Below, piece by piece: positions 1-7,200 of a DNA stretch of 30,860 nt. The notes beneath the pieces were generated by a model. That model searched no databases. It saw only the letters and a program-made list of their open reading frames with translations, and was not told the origin of the DNA. Source of the stretch: Saccharofermentans sp. Its GTDB lineage: Bacteria; Bacillota_A; Clostridia; Saccharofermentanales; Saccharofermentanaceae. A program made the translations under genes and the position numbers. The stretch spans positions 1-30,860 of the forward strand of contig JAILMZ010000013.1 of assembly GCA_024692105.1 (NCBI GenBank), read 5' to 3'. How positions within the stretch are numbered: the stretch's first letter is position 1; every line of letters starts with the position of its first letter.

Positions 1-54
1 GTATCATATATACAGTAGGATCATTTCCGAAGCTGCAGTGTAAGGACGGCGTTT

Positions 55-95
55 GCAACTATATTTAGTTGCGTACTCGCCCATAACATGTTATG
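55..95. promoter_or_regulatory. Two dyads upstream of hicAB (candidate HicB operator)
   Basis: Two perfect inverted repeats lie just before hicA. GCAACTA-TATT-TAGTTGC is at 55-72, and the uninterrupted 14-bp palindrome CATAACATGTTATG is at 82-95. A possible -10 box (TATATT, 60-65) sits inside the first dyad, with no good -35 box. HicB antitoxins of this type repress their own operon through a C-terminal DNA-binding domain, so these are plausible operator half-sites. Which dyad is bound, and the exact promoter, are inferences. Confidence 0.45.
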
Positions 96-113
96 CTTTA
101 GGAGGTGATCGCT

Positions 114-371
114 TTGAGTCAAAAAGAGAAACTCATCGCAAAGCTTAGAACAAGGCCCAAGACGTTTACTTTTGAAGATGCAGAGACTCTGCTTGGTTTC
201 TTCTCTTATCGGAGAGACAACAAAGGCAGGACAAGCGGATCGCGTGTGGCATTTATCAACAGCGCGCGCAATTCAAAGATCGTACTTCACAAGCCGCACC
301 CGCGTAAAGAACTGCTCGATTATCAGATCAAACAGCTCATCAGCCAGCTCGAACAGGAGGGATTACTGTGA
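114..371 (+). CDS. hicA: HicA-family mRNA interferase toxin
   Basis: Small basic protein of 85 residues, the usual HicA size. HicA toxins have a double-stranded-RNA-binding fold and cleave mRNA with a conserved histidine. Here the family's core is visible near the C-terminal half: SKIVLHKPHPRKEL, followed by a helix of the Q-I-K-Q-L-I-S-Q-L type; the first His of the HKPH segment is the likely catalytic residue. The TTG at 114 is preferred as start because AGGAGG at 100-105 lies 8 bases upstream; a GTG at 105 overlaps that ribosome binding site and is unlikely. The stop overlaps the hicB start by 4 bases, so the pair is translationally coupled in toxin-then-antitoxin order. Family assignment is by motif recognition. 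Confidence 0.85.
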   Translation: MSQKEKLIAKLRTRPKTFTFEDAETLLGFFSYRRDNKGRTSGSRVAFINSARNSKIVLHKPHPRKELLDYQIKQLISQLEQEGLL

Positions 372-715
372 AAAACATTATGCAATACAAAGGTTATATC
401 GGCAGCGTTGAATTCTCCGAAGAGGACGGTATCCTGTTCGGTAAGGTACAGGGCATCCGTTCGCTTATTTCCTACGAGGGCACTTCGGTCCGTGAACTTC
501 TCGACGACTTTCACGGGGCTGTTGACTACTATCTTGATCTCTGTGCTGAGGAAGGCACCGAACCTGAGACCGCGTACAAAGGCAGCCTGAACCTGAGGTT
601 TAAGGATGCCGATACCCACCGCCGCGCCGCCATCTACGCCATCACCCACGATCAGAGCCTGAACAGTTTCATCGACGACTGCGTTGTCGAGCGTCTCAAC
701 AAACTGCACGCGTGA
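368..715 (+). CDS. hicB: HicB-family antitoxin
   Basis: 115-residue partner of the preceding toxin. The N-terminal half (MQYKGYIGSVEFSEEDGILFG, then GIRSLISYEGTSVREL) is the partial RNase-H-like fold with which HicB binds and blocks HicA. The C-terminal segment (ITHDQSLNSFIDDCVVERL) resembles a ribbon-helix-helix DNA-binding unit that gives autorepression. The start is a GTG at 368 in a GTGA overlap with the hicA stop, with AGGAGG at 355-360. The dyads at 55-95 are the likely operator. Toxin and antitoxin both look intact. The role (plasmid-like maintenance, phage defence or stress response) cannot be told from sequence. Confidence 0.85.
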   Translation: MKNIMQYKGYIGSVEFSEEDGILFGKVQGIRSLISYEGTSVRELLDDFHGAVDYYLDLCAEEGTEPETAYKGSLNLRFKDADTHRRAAIYAITHDQSLNSFIDDCVVERLNKLHA

Positions 716-761
716 ATGCCTGATGCCTTAGGCTTACCGAACATTTCTGCCGGAATACGGC

Positions 762-767
762 TATAAT
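762..767 (+). promoter_or_regulatory. -10 box directly in front of the 775 gene
   Basis: A consensus TATAAT lies 7 bases before the ATG at 775, with no recognisable -35 and no Shine-Dalgarno sequence. Initiation about 7 bases downstream of the box would put the transcript start at or next to the ATG, giving a leaderless mRNA. Confidence 0.35.
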
Positions 768-774
768 CCATAGC

Positions 775-1257
775 ATGTCTACCGCATTTACATTCACGAG
801 TCAGATCATGCAAAACGGCGTTTACATGCTGGTCTGCTTCCCGGTCTTTTTCGTGCTCGCACTCGTTGTTCACAAGAAAACGCGATCCGTGAGCAAAGTC
901 GGCCGGGTGATGCTCATATCGTCGCTGCCGGGAATGCTTTTCGCCGTGGCGTGCATCGTCATGTGGCTTGCCGCGTTCGCCATCGCGTACGGTCAGGTGC
1001 AAAGCGGCACCTTCGATTACGCGTCGTTCTACTCGACAAATGCGATGCTCTACGAGATCCCGTCGACGCTCGCGCTCATCTCGACCCTGCTGCTCCCCGC
1101 ACTCGGCCTGATCTCCTTCGTGTGCGGCGTACTCCTTCTCCCCAAAACGAAATGCTCCGCTTGCGCGGTTCTCCCGATAGTCTTAGGGATCACCTACCTT
1201 CTGTTCTTCGGACTGATGCTGCTCGTGCTTCTCGCCTGGGGCGGATTCCTGGATTGA
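775..1257 (+). CDS. Small four-helix membrane protein of unknown function
   Basis: 160 residues and strongly hydrophobic. Four probable membrane helices are seen at about residues 11-32, 44-70, 92-120 and 130-157, with a short basic loop (HKKTRSVSKVGR) after the first. The loop pattern suggests basic residues inside. Three cysteines occur around the third to fourth helix, including a C-x-x-C pair (KCSAC). No family is recognised. The gene follows hicB by 59 bases on the same strand but has its own TATAAT immediately upstream and lacks a ribosome binding site. Coding potential is supported by its hydrophobic periodicity and high third-position GC. It could be a dispensable accessory gene of the hicAB patch. 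Confidence 0.6.
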   Translation: MSTAFTFTSQIMQNGVYMLVCFPVFFVLALVVHKKTRSVSKVGRVMLISSLPGMLFAVACIVMWLAAFAIAYGQVQSGTFDYASFYSTNAMLYEIPSTLALISTLLLPALGLISFVCGVLLLPKTKCSACAVLPIVLGITYLLFFGLMLLVLLAWGGFLD

Positions 1258-1289
1258 GGACAACCGGCCAAGCGATCCGCCAGACAGTC

Positions 1290-1317
1290 TTGACGACTTT
1301 CGGATGATCTGTATAAA
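1290..1317 (+). promoter_or_regulatory. Sigma-A-type promoter reading into the tandem repeats
   Basis: TTGACG at 1290-1295, a 16-base spacer, then TATAAA at 1312-1317. Transcription would start near 1324 and run through the 64-bp repeats at 1356-1515. No open reading frame with a ribosome binding site follows, so if active it would drive a non-coding RNA. Confidence 0.45.
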
Positions 1318-1355
1318 AACACTTGCGGGTTGCGAACGTCGTTGCGACAGTATAT

Positions 1356-1515
1356 CGTACTGCAGTGCTGTACAGTTTGCTGTACAAACGGCCATTTTCG
1401 AGGCAAATTTACTGCTATTCGTACCGCAGTGCCGTACAGTTTGCTGTACATACGCCCATTTTCAAGGCGAATTTACTGCTATTCGTACTGCTGTGCTGTG
1501 CAGTTTGCTGTACGC
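1356..1515 (+). repeat. Tandem 64-bp repeat, 2.5 copies, with internal hairpin
   Basis: Units begin at 1356, 1420 and 1484 with an exact 64-base period; the third is cut short after about 32 bases. Each contains a hairpin centred on GTACAG-TTTG-CTGTAC at 1370-1385, 1434-1449 and 1498-1513. In the third copy the left arm is GTGCAG, which changes an A-U pair to a G-U pair and so keeps the RNA stem. A second short stem (GCC...GGC) around a conserved CATTTTC-like loop follows in units 1 and 2. The period is not a multiple of three, so it does not encode a repeated peptide. It fills the gene-free stretch 1258-1587 together with the promoter at 1290 and the terminator of the convergent gene. The family is unknown. 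Confidence 0.85.
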
Positions 1516-1551
1516 GCAGTCTAAATCCGCGTAAGCGCAACGCCGGTCCTC

Positions 1552-1580
1552 AACAAAACAGCCGGAGCTCACGCCCCGGC
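1552..1580 (-). terminator. Rho-independent terminator of the HD-GYP gene
   Basis: On the minus strand, GCCGGGGC-GTGA-GCTCCGGC forms an 8-bp stem (one G-U pair) with a GNRA-type tetraloop, followed by TGTTTTGTT. It lies just beyond the stop of the 1588-4893 gene. Confidence 0.8.
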
Positions 1581-1587
1581 CGCATTA

Positions 1588-4500
1588 TCAATTACTCTCG
1601 CCTCCGCCTTCTTTCGGCGGCTCTTCCTTCTTCTCGCCGCCCTCCGCAGGTACGCCATCCGCAGGCGCATCCTTCGCAGGTGCGTCTTCCTTCGGCGGCT
1701 CCTCCTTCGGAGCACTATCTTCCTTCGGCGCGTCCGCCTTCGGCTCGCCGCCCTCCGCAGGCGCATCAACCTTCGCCTCGCCTTCCTCCGGCAGTCCCAC
1801 GTCACCCGGTGCGCCGGCGGTCTTGTCATCCAAATCTTTGAGTATGCCCTTGTCGACCAGCGACAGGAACGCCTGAACGACTTCCTCATCGAGCTGAGTG
1901 CCGCTTACTTCCTTGATGATGGACACTACCTTATCAAAAGGCATCCTGTTACGGTAAGGACGGTTCGAATACATCGCATCGAAAGTATCCGCGACGCCGA
2001 TGATCCTTGCGACGAGCGGGATATCCTTGTGCTCAAGTGCATTCGGGTAACCCTTGCCGTCAGGTCTCTCGTGGTGCATGCCTGCGCCTATCGCAAGTTC
2101 CGGCATGATGCTGATGTCCTTGAGCGTCTCATAGCCGAGAGCAGCGTGGGACTTGATGGTCTCGTACTCTTCGTCGTTAAGCTTGCCCGGCTTGTTCAGC
2201 ACTTCCATGGGGATACCGATCTTGCCGACATCGTGCATGAGCGCGATGTTGTAGTATTTCTCAATCTCGTCTTCGCTGCATCCCATCTCGCGTGCGAGCA
2301 GTGAAGTATAGTGTGCCACGCGGACAGAGTGACCTCTGGTGTACTTGTCCTTCATATCAATGACTTTCGCGAAGGCCTCGACGATCTCACGAATGAGCTT
2401 TTTCTGTTCTTTGTTCTTTGCTTCGAGTTTGGCGGTGCGCTTCTCGACGATATTCTTGACCACCATATATACCACACAGGCAAGCAGCAGGAGCATGGTG
2501 ACCTTGAACCAAAGTTCTTCGTAGATGTGCTTCTGCTTGGTTATCTGCACCAATATCGTCTTCGTCTCACCTGTCTGCGGATCGATTATGCTCATCTCGA
2601 AGTAGTACTTGCCGCCTGCGAGGTTCGTATAGTCGACCGGCTTAAGCTCGCTCCTGGGCACCGTGACGCCTGCGTTATCGAAGCCCTTGAGCTGATATGT
2701 AACATCCGGATTGATGAGCGAGTAATTGAAGACATAACTGTAGATCGTGAGTTTCTGCGTGTTTGCGGGAATCGTGAAGTTGCCGCTTTCGTCCGGATAG
2801 ATGAACACGCCGTCCGCCTCGACGAAAGGTACCGCAGTCTTAATCTCGCTTATATTCTCGAGGCTCTCCTCGATGTTTACCTTCGTGACGGTTGTAGTTC
2901 CCGCCATGAACAGATACCCGTCCTCCGTCAGCTCACTGTAAGAGTTTGACGTTGAGATACCGGGCAGGCCGTTATAGATGCCGTAGTATTCGTAATTGAA
3001 CTCTTCACCGCTGAGGATATCGCTTGCCTTGGCAACATAGATACCATTGGAAGACAGTACCCAGAGCTCGTCTTTCGTATTCTGATAAAGATCGAAGTTG
3101 TTGAGGTAAGGGAAGTTCGTCACGGCAGTTACATTGTAGTCCGCGTCCATATACTCTATCGAGTTGCTCGTAACGATCCACATGATGTCACGCGAAGCAT
3201 CCTTCTTGACTCTCATTACAACGTCAGAAGTAAGTCCGGCTGTGTCTACGTTCAAAGGTATTATGCCACCGGCCGTGATAACGAAGATACCGCCGCCGTC
3301 CGTACCGACAACGATATCGCCGTTGCCCATCTGGTCAGCAGTGAGGACCTCAACATTTGTAAAACCGTCATTTGCGCCATAGACCTTGGCAACATTCAAC
3401 TCGTCATCCAATACCGCAAGACCGCCCGTGCAGCAGACGATAATTGTACCGTCATCGCACTCATGGATCGCCCTTACTCTGTCGGAAGGAAGGCCGTCCT
3501 CTTCCGCTATCGATGTAAGCGTGCTGCCGTCATACATCAACAGTCCGTAATCGCTAAAGGTAGACAACCAAAGTCTTCCCTGACTGTCTTCGATAATCGA
3601 CCTTATCTTGCATTCTCCTAGAAGCTTGATGAGGTTTTTTGATCCGGTCTCAGTACCTACAGAAGAGACTATCTTGTTCACCGGCACGCTGCTCTGGACC
3701 GCACCGTCGCTTATTACGATAAGGCCATCATTCTTGGTACCGATATAAAGAGCATCGTTGTAAACGCAGGTCGTGTATACGACGCCTTCGGGAATCTCAT
3801 ACTTGTTGAAGATATCCGTAAACTTGTTGGGAACGATCTTCATTACACCCTGCTGGGACGAGACATACCACACATCGCCATTGTAATCGCAGAGCATATC
3901 CTCAATTGACGTCGTCATCGGGATCGGCTCTATCTTTATAAATGTCGTGTCGTTCCTTACATCAGGGAAATAACCTATTCCGTTATCCGTGCATACCCAC
4001 AGCATGCCGTCCTGGTAGTTCATGGAATTGATGTAGTTATATTCGTCGGTATAGTATCTCTGCGATCTGCTGAACACGCCGTCAGCGAACTTGCCGTAGT
4101 AGATGGTATTTCCGGAGTCTCCGATATAGGCAAAGCCCGGTCTTTCCGGATCCGGCACGATGGATCTTGCTTTCTCGATTCCGCTGAGATTGCTCTCGTC
4201 ATAGAAACCGACAAGTTCCAGATCCTTGATCATGAACACGCAGCCGTCCAGCGTAGTTCCGTAGATTGTGTTTTCCGCACCGGCTTCGAGCTGTCTTACA
4301 TACTTATCCGCGATTTCCTTTGCGTCAAGCGTATGCACTACCATGTCAGTATCTATCCAGATAACGCCCTCAGTCGTGCCGATAATGATATTGCCGTTCT
4401 GATCTTCGCAGATGGCTCTTATCGACAGTGAGGTAAGACCGTCATTCCTGTTGAACGTCCTGAACTGGCCGTCTTCCATTACTGAGATGCCGCTGTCATT

Positions 4501-4893
4501 CGTTCCTAACCAGAGTCTGTTCTGTGAATCAACATAAAGGCTGACGACTGACGAGATGCCCGCGTCGATCGACATATTCTCAAACGTGTTGCCGTCGTAC
4601 CTGATAAGTCCGCTGTAACTTCCGATCCAGATGAAGCCTTCTTCCGTCTGGACTATCGCATTAGCTTCGGAAGTCGGCAGTCCGTTTTGGTTATCGTAAA
4701 GAACCGCAGCATAGCCGTCATCCTGTCCGGACGGATCCATGACTTCGATGTTGTCCTGATCTGATGCGGTTTCCTCATCATCCGCAAGAATGCTGCGTGC
4801 GGGGGCAGCGAAAACGCCTGCTGCCAGCACCGCCGCCATTGCGATGGTTCCTGCTTTTGTGAATATATTCCTGAATGCGTATGCTTTCTTCAT
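1588..4893 (-). CDS. Membrane sensor: beta-propeller, Y_Y_Y domain, HD-GYP c-di-GMP phosphodiesterase
   Basis: 1101 residues. A signal-type N-terminus (residues 1-38) is followed by many two-component-regulator propeller repeats, for example NGLPTSEANAIVQTEEGFIW and similar G-x-I-W-x-G-T blades, then a Y_Y_Y-type Ig-like domain ending near residue 785. One membrane helix lies at about 795-813, then a coiled linker and an HD-GYP domain (about 833-1025). The catalytic residues are intact: H887-D888 in LMHDVGKIG, and H940-H941-E with D-G-x-G-Y-P ending at 950. HD-GYP domains hydrolyse c-di-GMP, so the protein probably couples an outside ligand to c-di-GMP breakdown. The last 75 or so residues are an unusual Pro/Ala/Lys/Glu-rich tail in repeats of the PAEGG/APKED type. 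No histidine kinase is fused, unlike the Bacteroides hybrid sensors with the same front half. A TGCTATAAT extended -10 lies at 4963-4971. The ligand is unknown. Confidence 0.9.
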   Translation of the reverse strand: MKKAYAFRNIFTKAGTIAMAAVLAAGVFAAPARSILADDEETASDQDNIEVMDPSGQDDGYAAVLYDNQNGLPTSEANAIVQTEEGFIWIGSYSGLIRYDGNTFENMSIDAGISSVVSLYVDSQNRLWLGTNDSGISVMEDGQFRTFNRNDGLTSLSIRAICEDQNGNIIIGTTEGVIWIDTDMVVHTLDAKEIADKYVRQLEAGAENTIYGTTLDGCVFMIKDLELVGFYDESNLSGIEKARSIVPDPERPGFAYIGDSGNTIYYGKFADGVFSRSQRYYTDEYNYINSMNYQDGMLWVCTDNGIGYFPDVRNDTTFIKIEPIPMTTSIEDMLCDYNGDVWYVSSQQGVMKIVPNKFTDIFNKYEIPEGVVYTTCVYNDALYIGTKNDGLIVISDGAVQSSVPVNKIVSSVGTETGSKNLIKLLGECKIRSIIEDSQGRLWLSTFSDYGLLMYDGSTLTSIAEEDGLPSDRVRAIHECDDGTIIVCCTGGLAVLDDELNVAKVYGANDGFTNVEVLTADQMGNGDIVVGTDGGGIFVITAGGIIPLNVDTAGLTSDVVMRVKKDASRDIMWIVTSNSIEYMDADYNVTAVTNFPYLNNFDLYQNTKDELWVLSSNGIYVAKASDILSGEEFNYEYYGIYNGLPGISTSNSYSELTEDGYLFMAGTTTVTKVNIEESLENISEIKTAVPFVEADGVFIYPDESGNFTIPANTQKLTIYSYVFNYSLINPDVTYQLKGFDNAGVTVPRSELKPVDYTNLAGGKYYFEMSIIDPQTGETKTILVQITKQKHIYEELWFKVTMLLLLACVVYMVVKNIVEKRTAKLEAKNKEQKKLIREIVEAFAKVIDMKDKYTRGHSVRVAHYTSLLAREMGCSEDEIEKYYNIALMHDVGKIGIPMEVLNKPGKLNDEEYETIKSHAALGYETLKDISIMPELAIGAGMHHERPDGKGYPNALEHKDIPLVARIIGVADTFDAMYSNRPYRNRMPFDKVVSIIKEVSGTQLDEEVVQAFLSLVDKGILKDLDDKTAGAPGDVGLPEEGEAKVDAPAEGGEPKADAPKEDSAPKEEPPKEDAPAKDAPADGVPAEGGEKKEEPPKEGGGESN

Positions 4894-4962
4894 GTCCCTC
4901 TTAATTCCTCGCTGTTTGCGGCTTTAAGCGACAGCTTCGGTTAAGACGATTTTCCCATAAAG

Positions 4963-4971
4963 ATTATAGCA
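4963..4971 (-). promoter_or_regulatory. Extended -10 promoter of the HD-GYP sensor gene
   Basis: Minus-strand TGCTATAAT in an A/T-rich stretch about 70 bases before the ATG at 4893. No clear -35 box is present, as is common for TGn extended -10 promoters. Confidence 0.5.
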
Positions 4972-5009
4972 TAATATAAAGATTTTTTTAATTTTGTATA
5001 AAGACCCGG

Positions 5010-5654
5010 TTAACCCTCGAGATTCCTGATGCAGTCAGCCATTACCTGCCCGAGTTTCCGCTGGTTTTCGGCATCCAGATGGCATCCGTCCGCATCGCTC
5101 GCCGTAACATGTTCTGCGGCATTAACGAACGCCGCACCATACATGTCCGCAAGCTGCCTGTACCAGTCCGCAAGTCCTGCGGAACGTTTGCACGCCTCCT
5201 CGTACTCGAAACTGTCCCCCAGCCACGACTCTTTTATTGCCTCCGAGATGAGCGGCGGCGATACGAGCACGATCTTGAATCTTCCCTGGCACCTGAAGTC
5301 GTTGTAGGCTTTTATCTTCTCGAGCATGATCTGCATCTCGCCTGCAATGTCCATCGGCGAGTAGGAGAACTTGCGCTTGCAGTCGTTCGAGCCGAGCATG
5401 ATGATGACATAGTCAAGCGGAGTGTGGCTCTCGAGGCAGGGACCTATATATGTGAGACCGTTTTTCTCGCCCTCGGCCGGATCCTCAGTCGCTATGGTCC
5501 TGCCGTTCTGGCCTTCTTCGATCACCTCGTAGCCATCGCCAAGAAGCGCGCCCATTACGCGCGGCCACCTGCTGTCAGCATCAAAACGCTGTCTCGTCTC
5601 CGGGGCGAACCCCCACGTCAGCGAATCTCCGAAACACAATATCTTCTTGCTCAT
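5010..5654 (-). CDS. SGNH/GDSL-family hydrolase
   Basis: About 214 residues, the usual length for single-domain SGNH esterases. All blocks are visible (numbering from an upstream GTG at 5660): GDSLTWG near the N-terminus with Ser13 as nucleophile, the glycine block at NGRT, the GSND block with its oxyanion Asn, and D191-G-C-H194 as the catalytic Asp and His. It resembles arylesterase/lysophospholipase-like members that remove acyl or acetyl groups; the substrate is unknown. There is no signal peptide, so it is probably cytoplasmic. The ATG at 5654 is preferred because GAGG lies 7 bases upstream, whereas the GTG at 5660 sits too close. It is upstream of the HD-GYP gene on the same strand, 116 bases away, but that gene has its own promoter. 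Confidence 0.88.
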   Translation of the reverse strand: MSKKILCFGDSLTWGFAPETRQRFDADSRWPRVMGALLGDGYEVIEEGQNGRTIATEDPAEGEKNGLTYIGPCLESHTPLDYVIIMLGSNDCKRKFSYSPMDIAGEMQIMLEKIKAYNDFRCQGRFKIVLVSPPLISEAIKESWLGDSFEYEEACKRSAGLADWYRQLADMYGAAFVNAAEHVTASDADGCHLDAENQRKLGQVMADCIRNLEG

Positions 5655-5682
5655 ATGCACACCTCAAGACTTTTTTGTGACC

Positions 5683-5691
5683 ATTATAGCA
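5683..5691 (-). promoter_or_regulatory. Extended -10 promoter of the SGNH hydrolase gene
   Basis: Minus-strand TGCTATAAT, about 29 bases before the preferred ATG at 5654, leaving a 5' leader of about 20 bases with GAGG. Confidence 0.55.
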
Positions 5692-5712
5692 CCTGCTAAG
5701 AAAGCCCCGACA

Positions 5713-5741
5713 TTGAGCCTCGCGCTGTGATGAACTATAAT
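5713..5741 (+). promoter_or_regulatory. Promoter of the tandem lipoprotein genes
   Basis: TTGAGC at 5713-5718, a 17-base spacer and a perfect TATAAT at 5736-5741. Transcription would start near 5748, 39 bases before the ATG at 5787. This excludes the in-frame upstream start at 5727. Confidence 0.7.
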
Positions 5742-5786
5742 AATGAACGGTTGAAAGGCCACAACACGGATAATAAGGAGATAAAC

Positions 5787-7190
5787 ATGAAGACATTTAC
5801 TTCAAGAGCAGCAGCGGCAGCACTTGCCGGAGCAATGGCACTTGCATGCGCATCATGCGGACTTCTTCCCATAGGCGGCGCTAAACCCGAAGACATCGTC
5901 GATGCGGCGGATGATTTCGCGAAGGCACTCGCATCCTGCGACGCAGGCAAGATCGCCAAACTTACCAACGAAGAGAAGGACAGCGACATAGTAGAAGACC
6001 TCGAGGCGTTTCTTGACGGCGAGGACTGCACCGATGAGCAGAAGGCTATCGCTGATGCAGTCGCAGGCACGATCGAATACGAGATCGACGAAGACTCCGT
6101 GAAGATCAAAAAAGACGAGGCATCAGTCGACGTTACCTTCACGATGGCTGACTACGAGGCAGTGCTTGACGAAGGCGACTTCAAAGACGTCTCCGAGGCT
6201 GTAGATGCCATCAAGGACTGCGACGATACATGCGAGGTTGAAGTCACTTTCGAGTTTGAAAAAGACGACGATGAGTGGCTCATCTCCAACCTTGACGACA
6301 AGGCATATGTCAAGCTTTACGGATTCTACGGTTTGGATGTATCCTTCACTCCCGACCTTGCAGAACTGGTAAACTACTCTGATATTTTCGGCGACTATAA
6401 CTACGTATACCTGTCGGTCGTTTTTCTTGAGGATGTCAGCGAATACATCGACGATATGACGTTCGATGTTTATCTCGATGACGAGTTGTATATGAGCAAC
6501 CAGACTCCATACGGTGACACCGATTACATCTGGTGCGACATAACTGTTGACGGTCCGCTCGAGTCGGGCACATATACGATAACCGCCAAATACGGCGATA
6601 CCGTGATCGCATCCGAATCCATTGACATCGACAACGACTCAGGTTCCGGTTCGGGTTCTGTCGTAAACTATGACATCGAAGGCGATGTTTACCTCTGCTA
6701 TGCAGACGGCACTGATGCTTTCATAGAAACCCTTGTTGAAGCTGGTTTTGATCTGGACTTTGAAGGCCAGATCGGTATATGGTTCGAACTTACTTTAAGC
6801 GATGACGGCGAGTACCTGCTCAAGGTTGACGGCGAGACATTCAACGCAGACCTCATCGATTTCTTTACCGATAACAAGGATCAGATAATGATGGGCTTCT
6901 ACGGACTGTCAAGCGAGGCAGATCTCGATGCTTACAGAGAATCACTCGGAGAAGATACTTATGATGCGCTGGAGTCTTCCATGGTCCAGGCAATGGTAAG
7001 CGAGTACTCCGCTGATTACTCCGATCTCGTTGATGGCGGTACATACACGATAACCGGCGACTACATCTATTTCTCAAGCTACGATTACTCCGGCTTCGAC
7101 GGTACGCTCGGCGATGACATGATCTATGTAAACGCAGGCGACTCTTTCCTGAACAACGGAGAACCGCTTGAATTCTACCCTGAAGGTTAA
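5787..7190 (+). CDS. Acidic lipoprotein, first of a tandem pair
   Basis: 467 residues. A lipoprotein signal ends at ALACASCG, with Cys21 or Cys24 as the lipidated residue, so the mature protein should sit on the outer face of the membrane. The mature part is strongly acidic (Asp/Glu-rich). An N-terminal domain (about 30-175) carries AADDFAKALASCDAGKIAKL and VDVTFTMADYE, in the style of NTF2-like lipoprotein domains. A beta-rich middle part follows (about 185-285, perhaps Ig-like), then a Ser/Gly linker (SGSGSG) and a C-terminal domain ending in EFYPEG. No named family or catalytic residues are recognised. AAGGAG at 5775-5780 fixes the start at 5787. The next gene is a paralogue 10 bases downstream, so the two form an operon and probably arose by duplication. 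Confidence 0.8.
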   Translation: MKTFTSRAAAAALAGAMALACASCGLLPIGGAKPEDIVDAADDFAKALASCDAGKIAKLTNEEKDSDIVEDLEAFLDGEDCTDEQKAIADAVAGTIEYEIDEDSVKIKKDEASVDVTFTMADYEAVLDEGDFKDVSEAVDAIKDCDDTCEVEVTFEFEKDDDEWLISNLDDKAYVKLYGFYGLDVSFTPDLAELVNYSDIFGDYNYVYLSVVFLEDVSEYIDDMTFDVYLDDELYMSNQTPYGDTDYIWCDITVDGPLESGTYTITAKYGDTVIASESIDIDNDSGSGSGSVVNYDIEGDVYLCYADGTDAFIETLVEAGFDLDFEGQIGIWFELTLSDDGEYLLKVDGETFNADLIDFFTDNKDQIMMGFYGLSSEADLDAYRESLGEDTYDALESSMVQAMVSEYSADYSDLVDGGTYTITGDYIYFSSYDYSGFDGTLGDDMIYVNAGDSFLNNGEPLEFYPEG

Positions 7191-7200
7191 GGTAAAGGCC

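Noticed and set aside
1356..1515. CRISPR array
   Set aside because: The units are contiguous 64-base repeats without unique spacers; differences are scattered point changes, and no cas gene is present.
1290..1587. Type III toxin-antitoxin RNA (ToxI-like) repeats
   Set aside because: The repeat plus promoter is reminiscent, but the unit is longer than known ones (about 35-50 bases) and no toxin gene lies downstream; the next gene is convergent.
1323..1841. Protein-coding frames through the repeat region and the antisense of the HD-GYP tail
   Set aside because: They have no ribosome binding site, shift frame in each repeat, and their Arg/Pro/Ser-rich composition reflects the antisense of a repetitive gene end.
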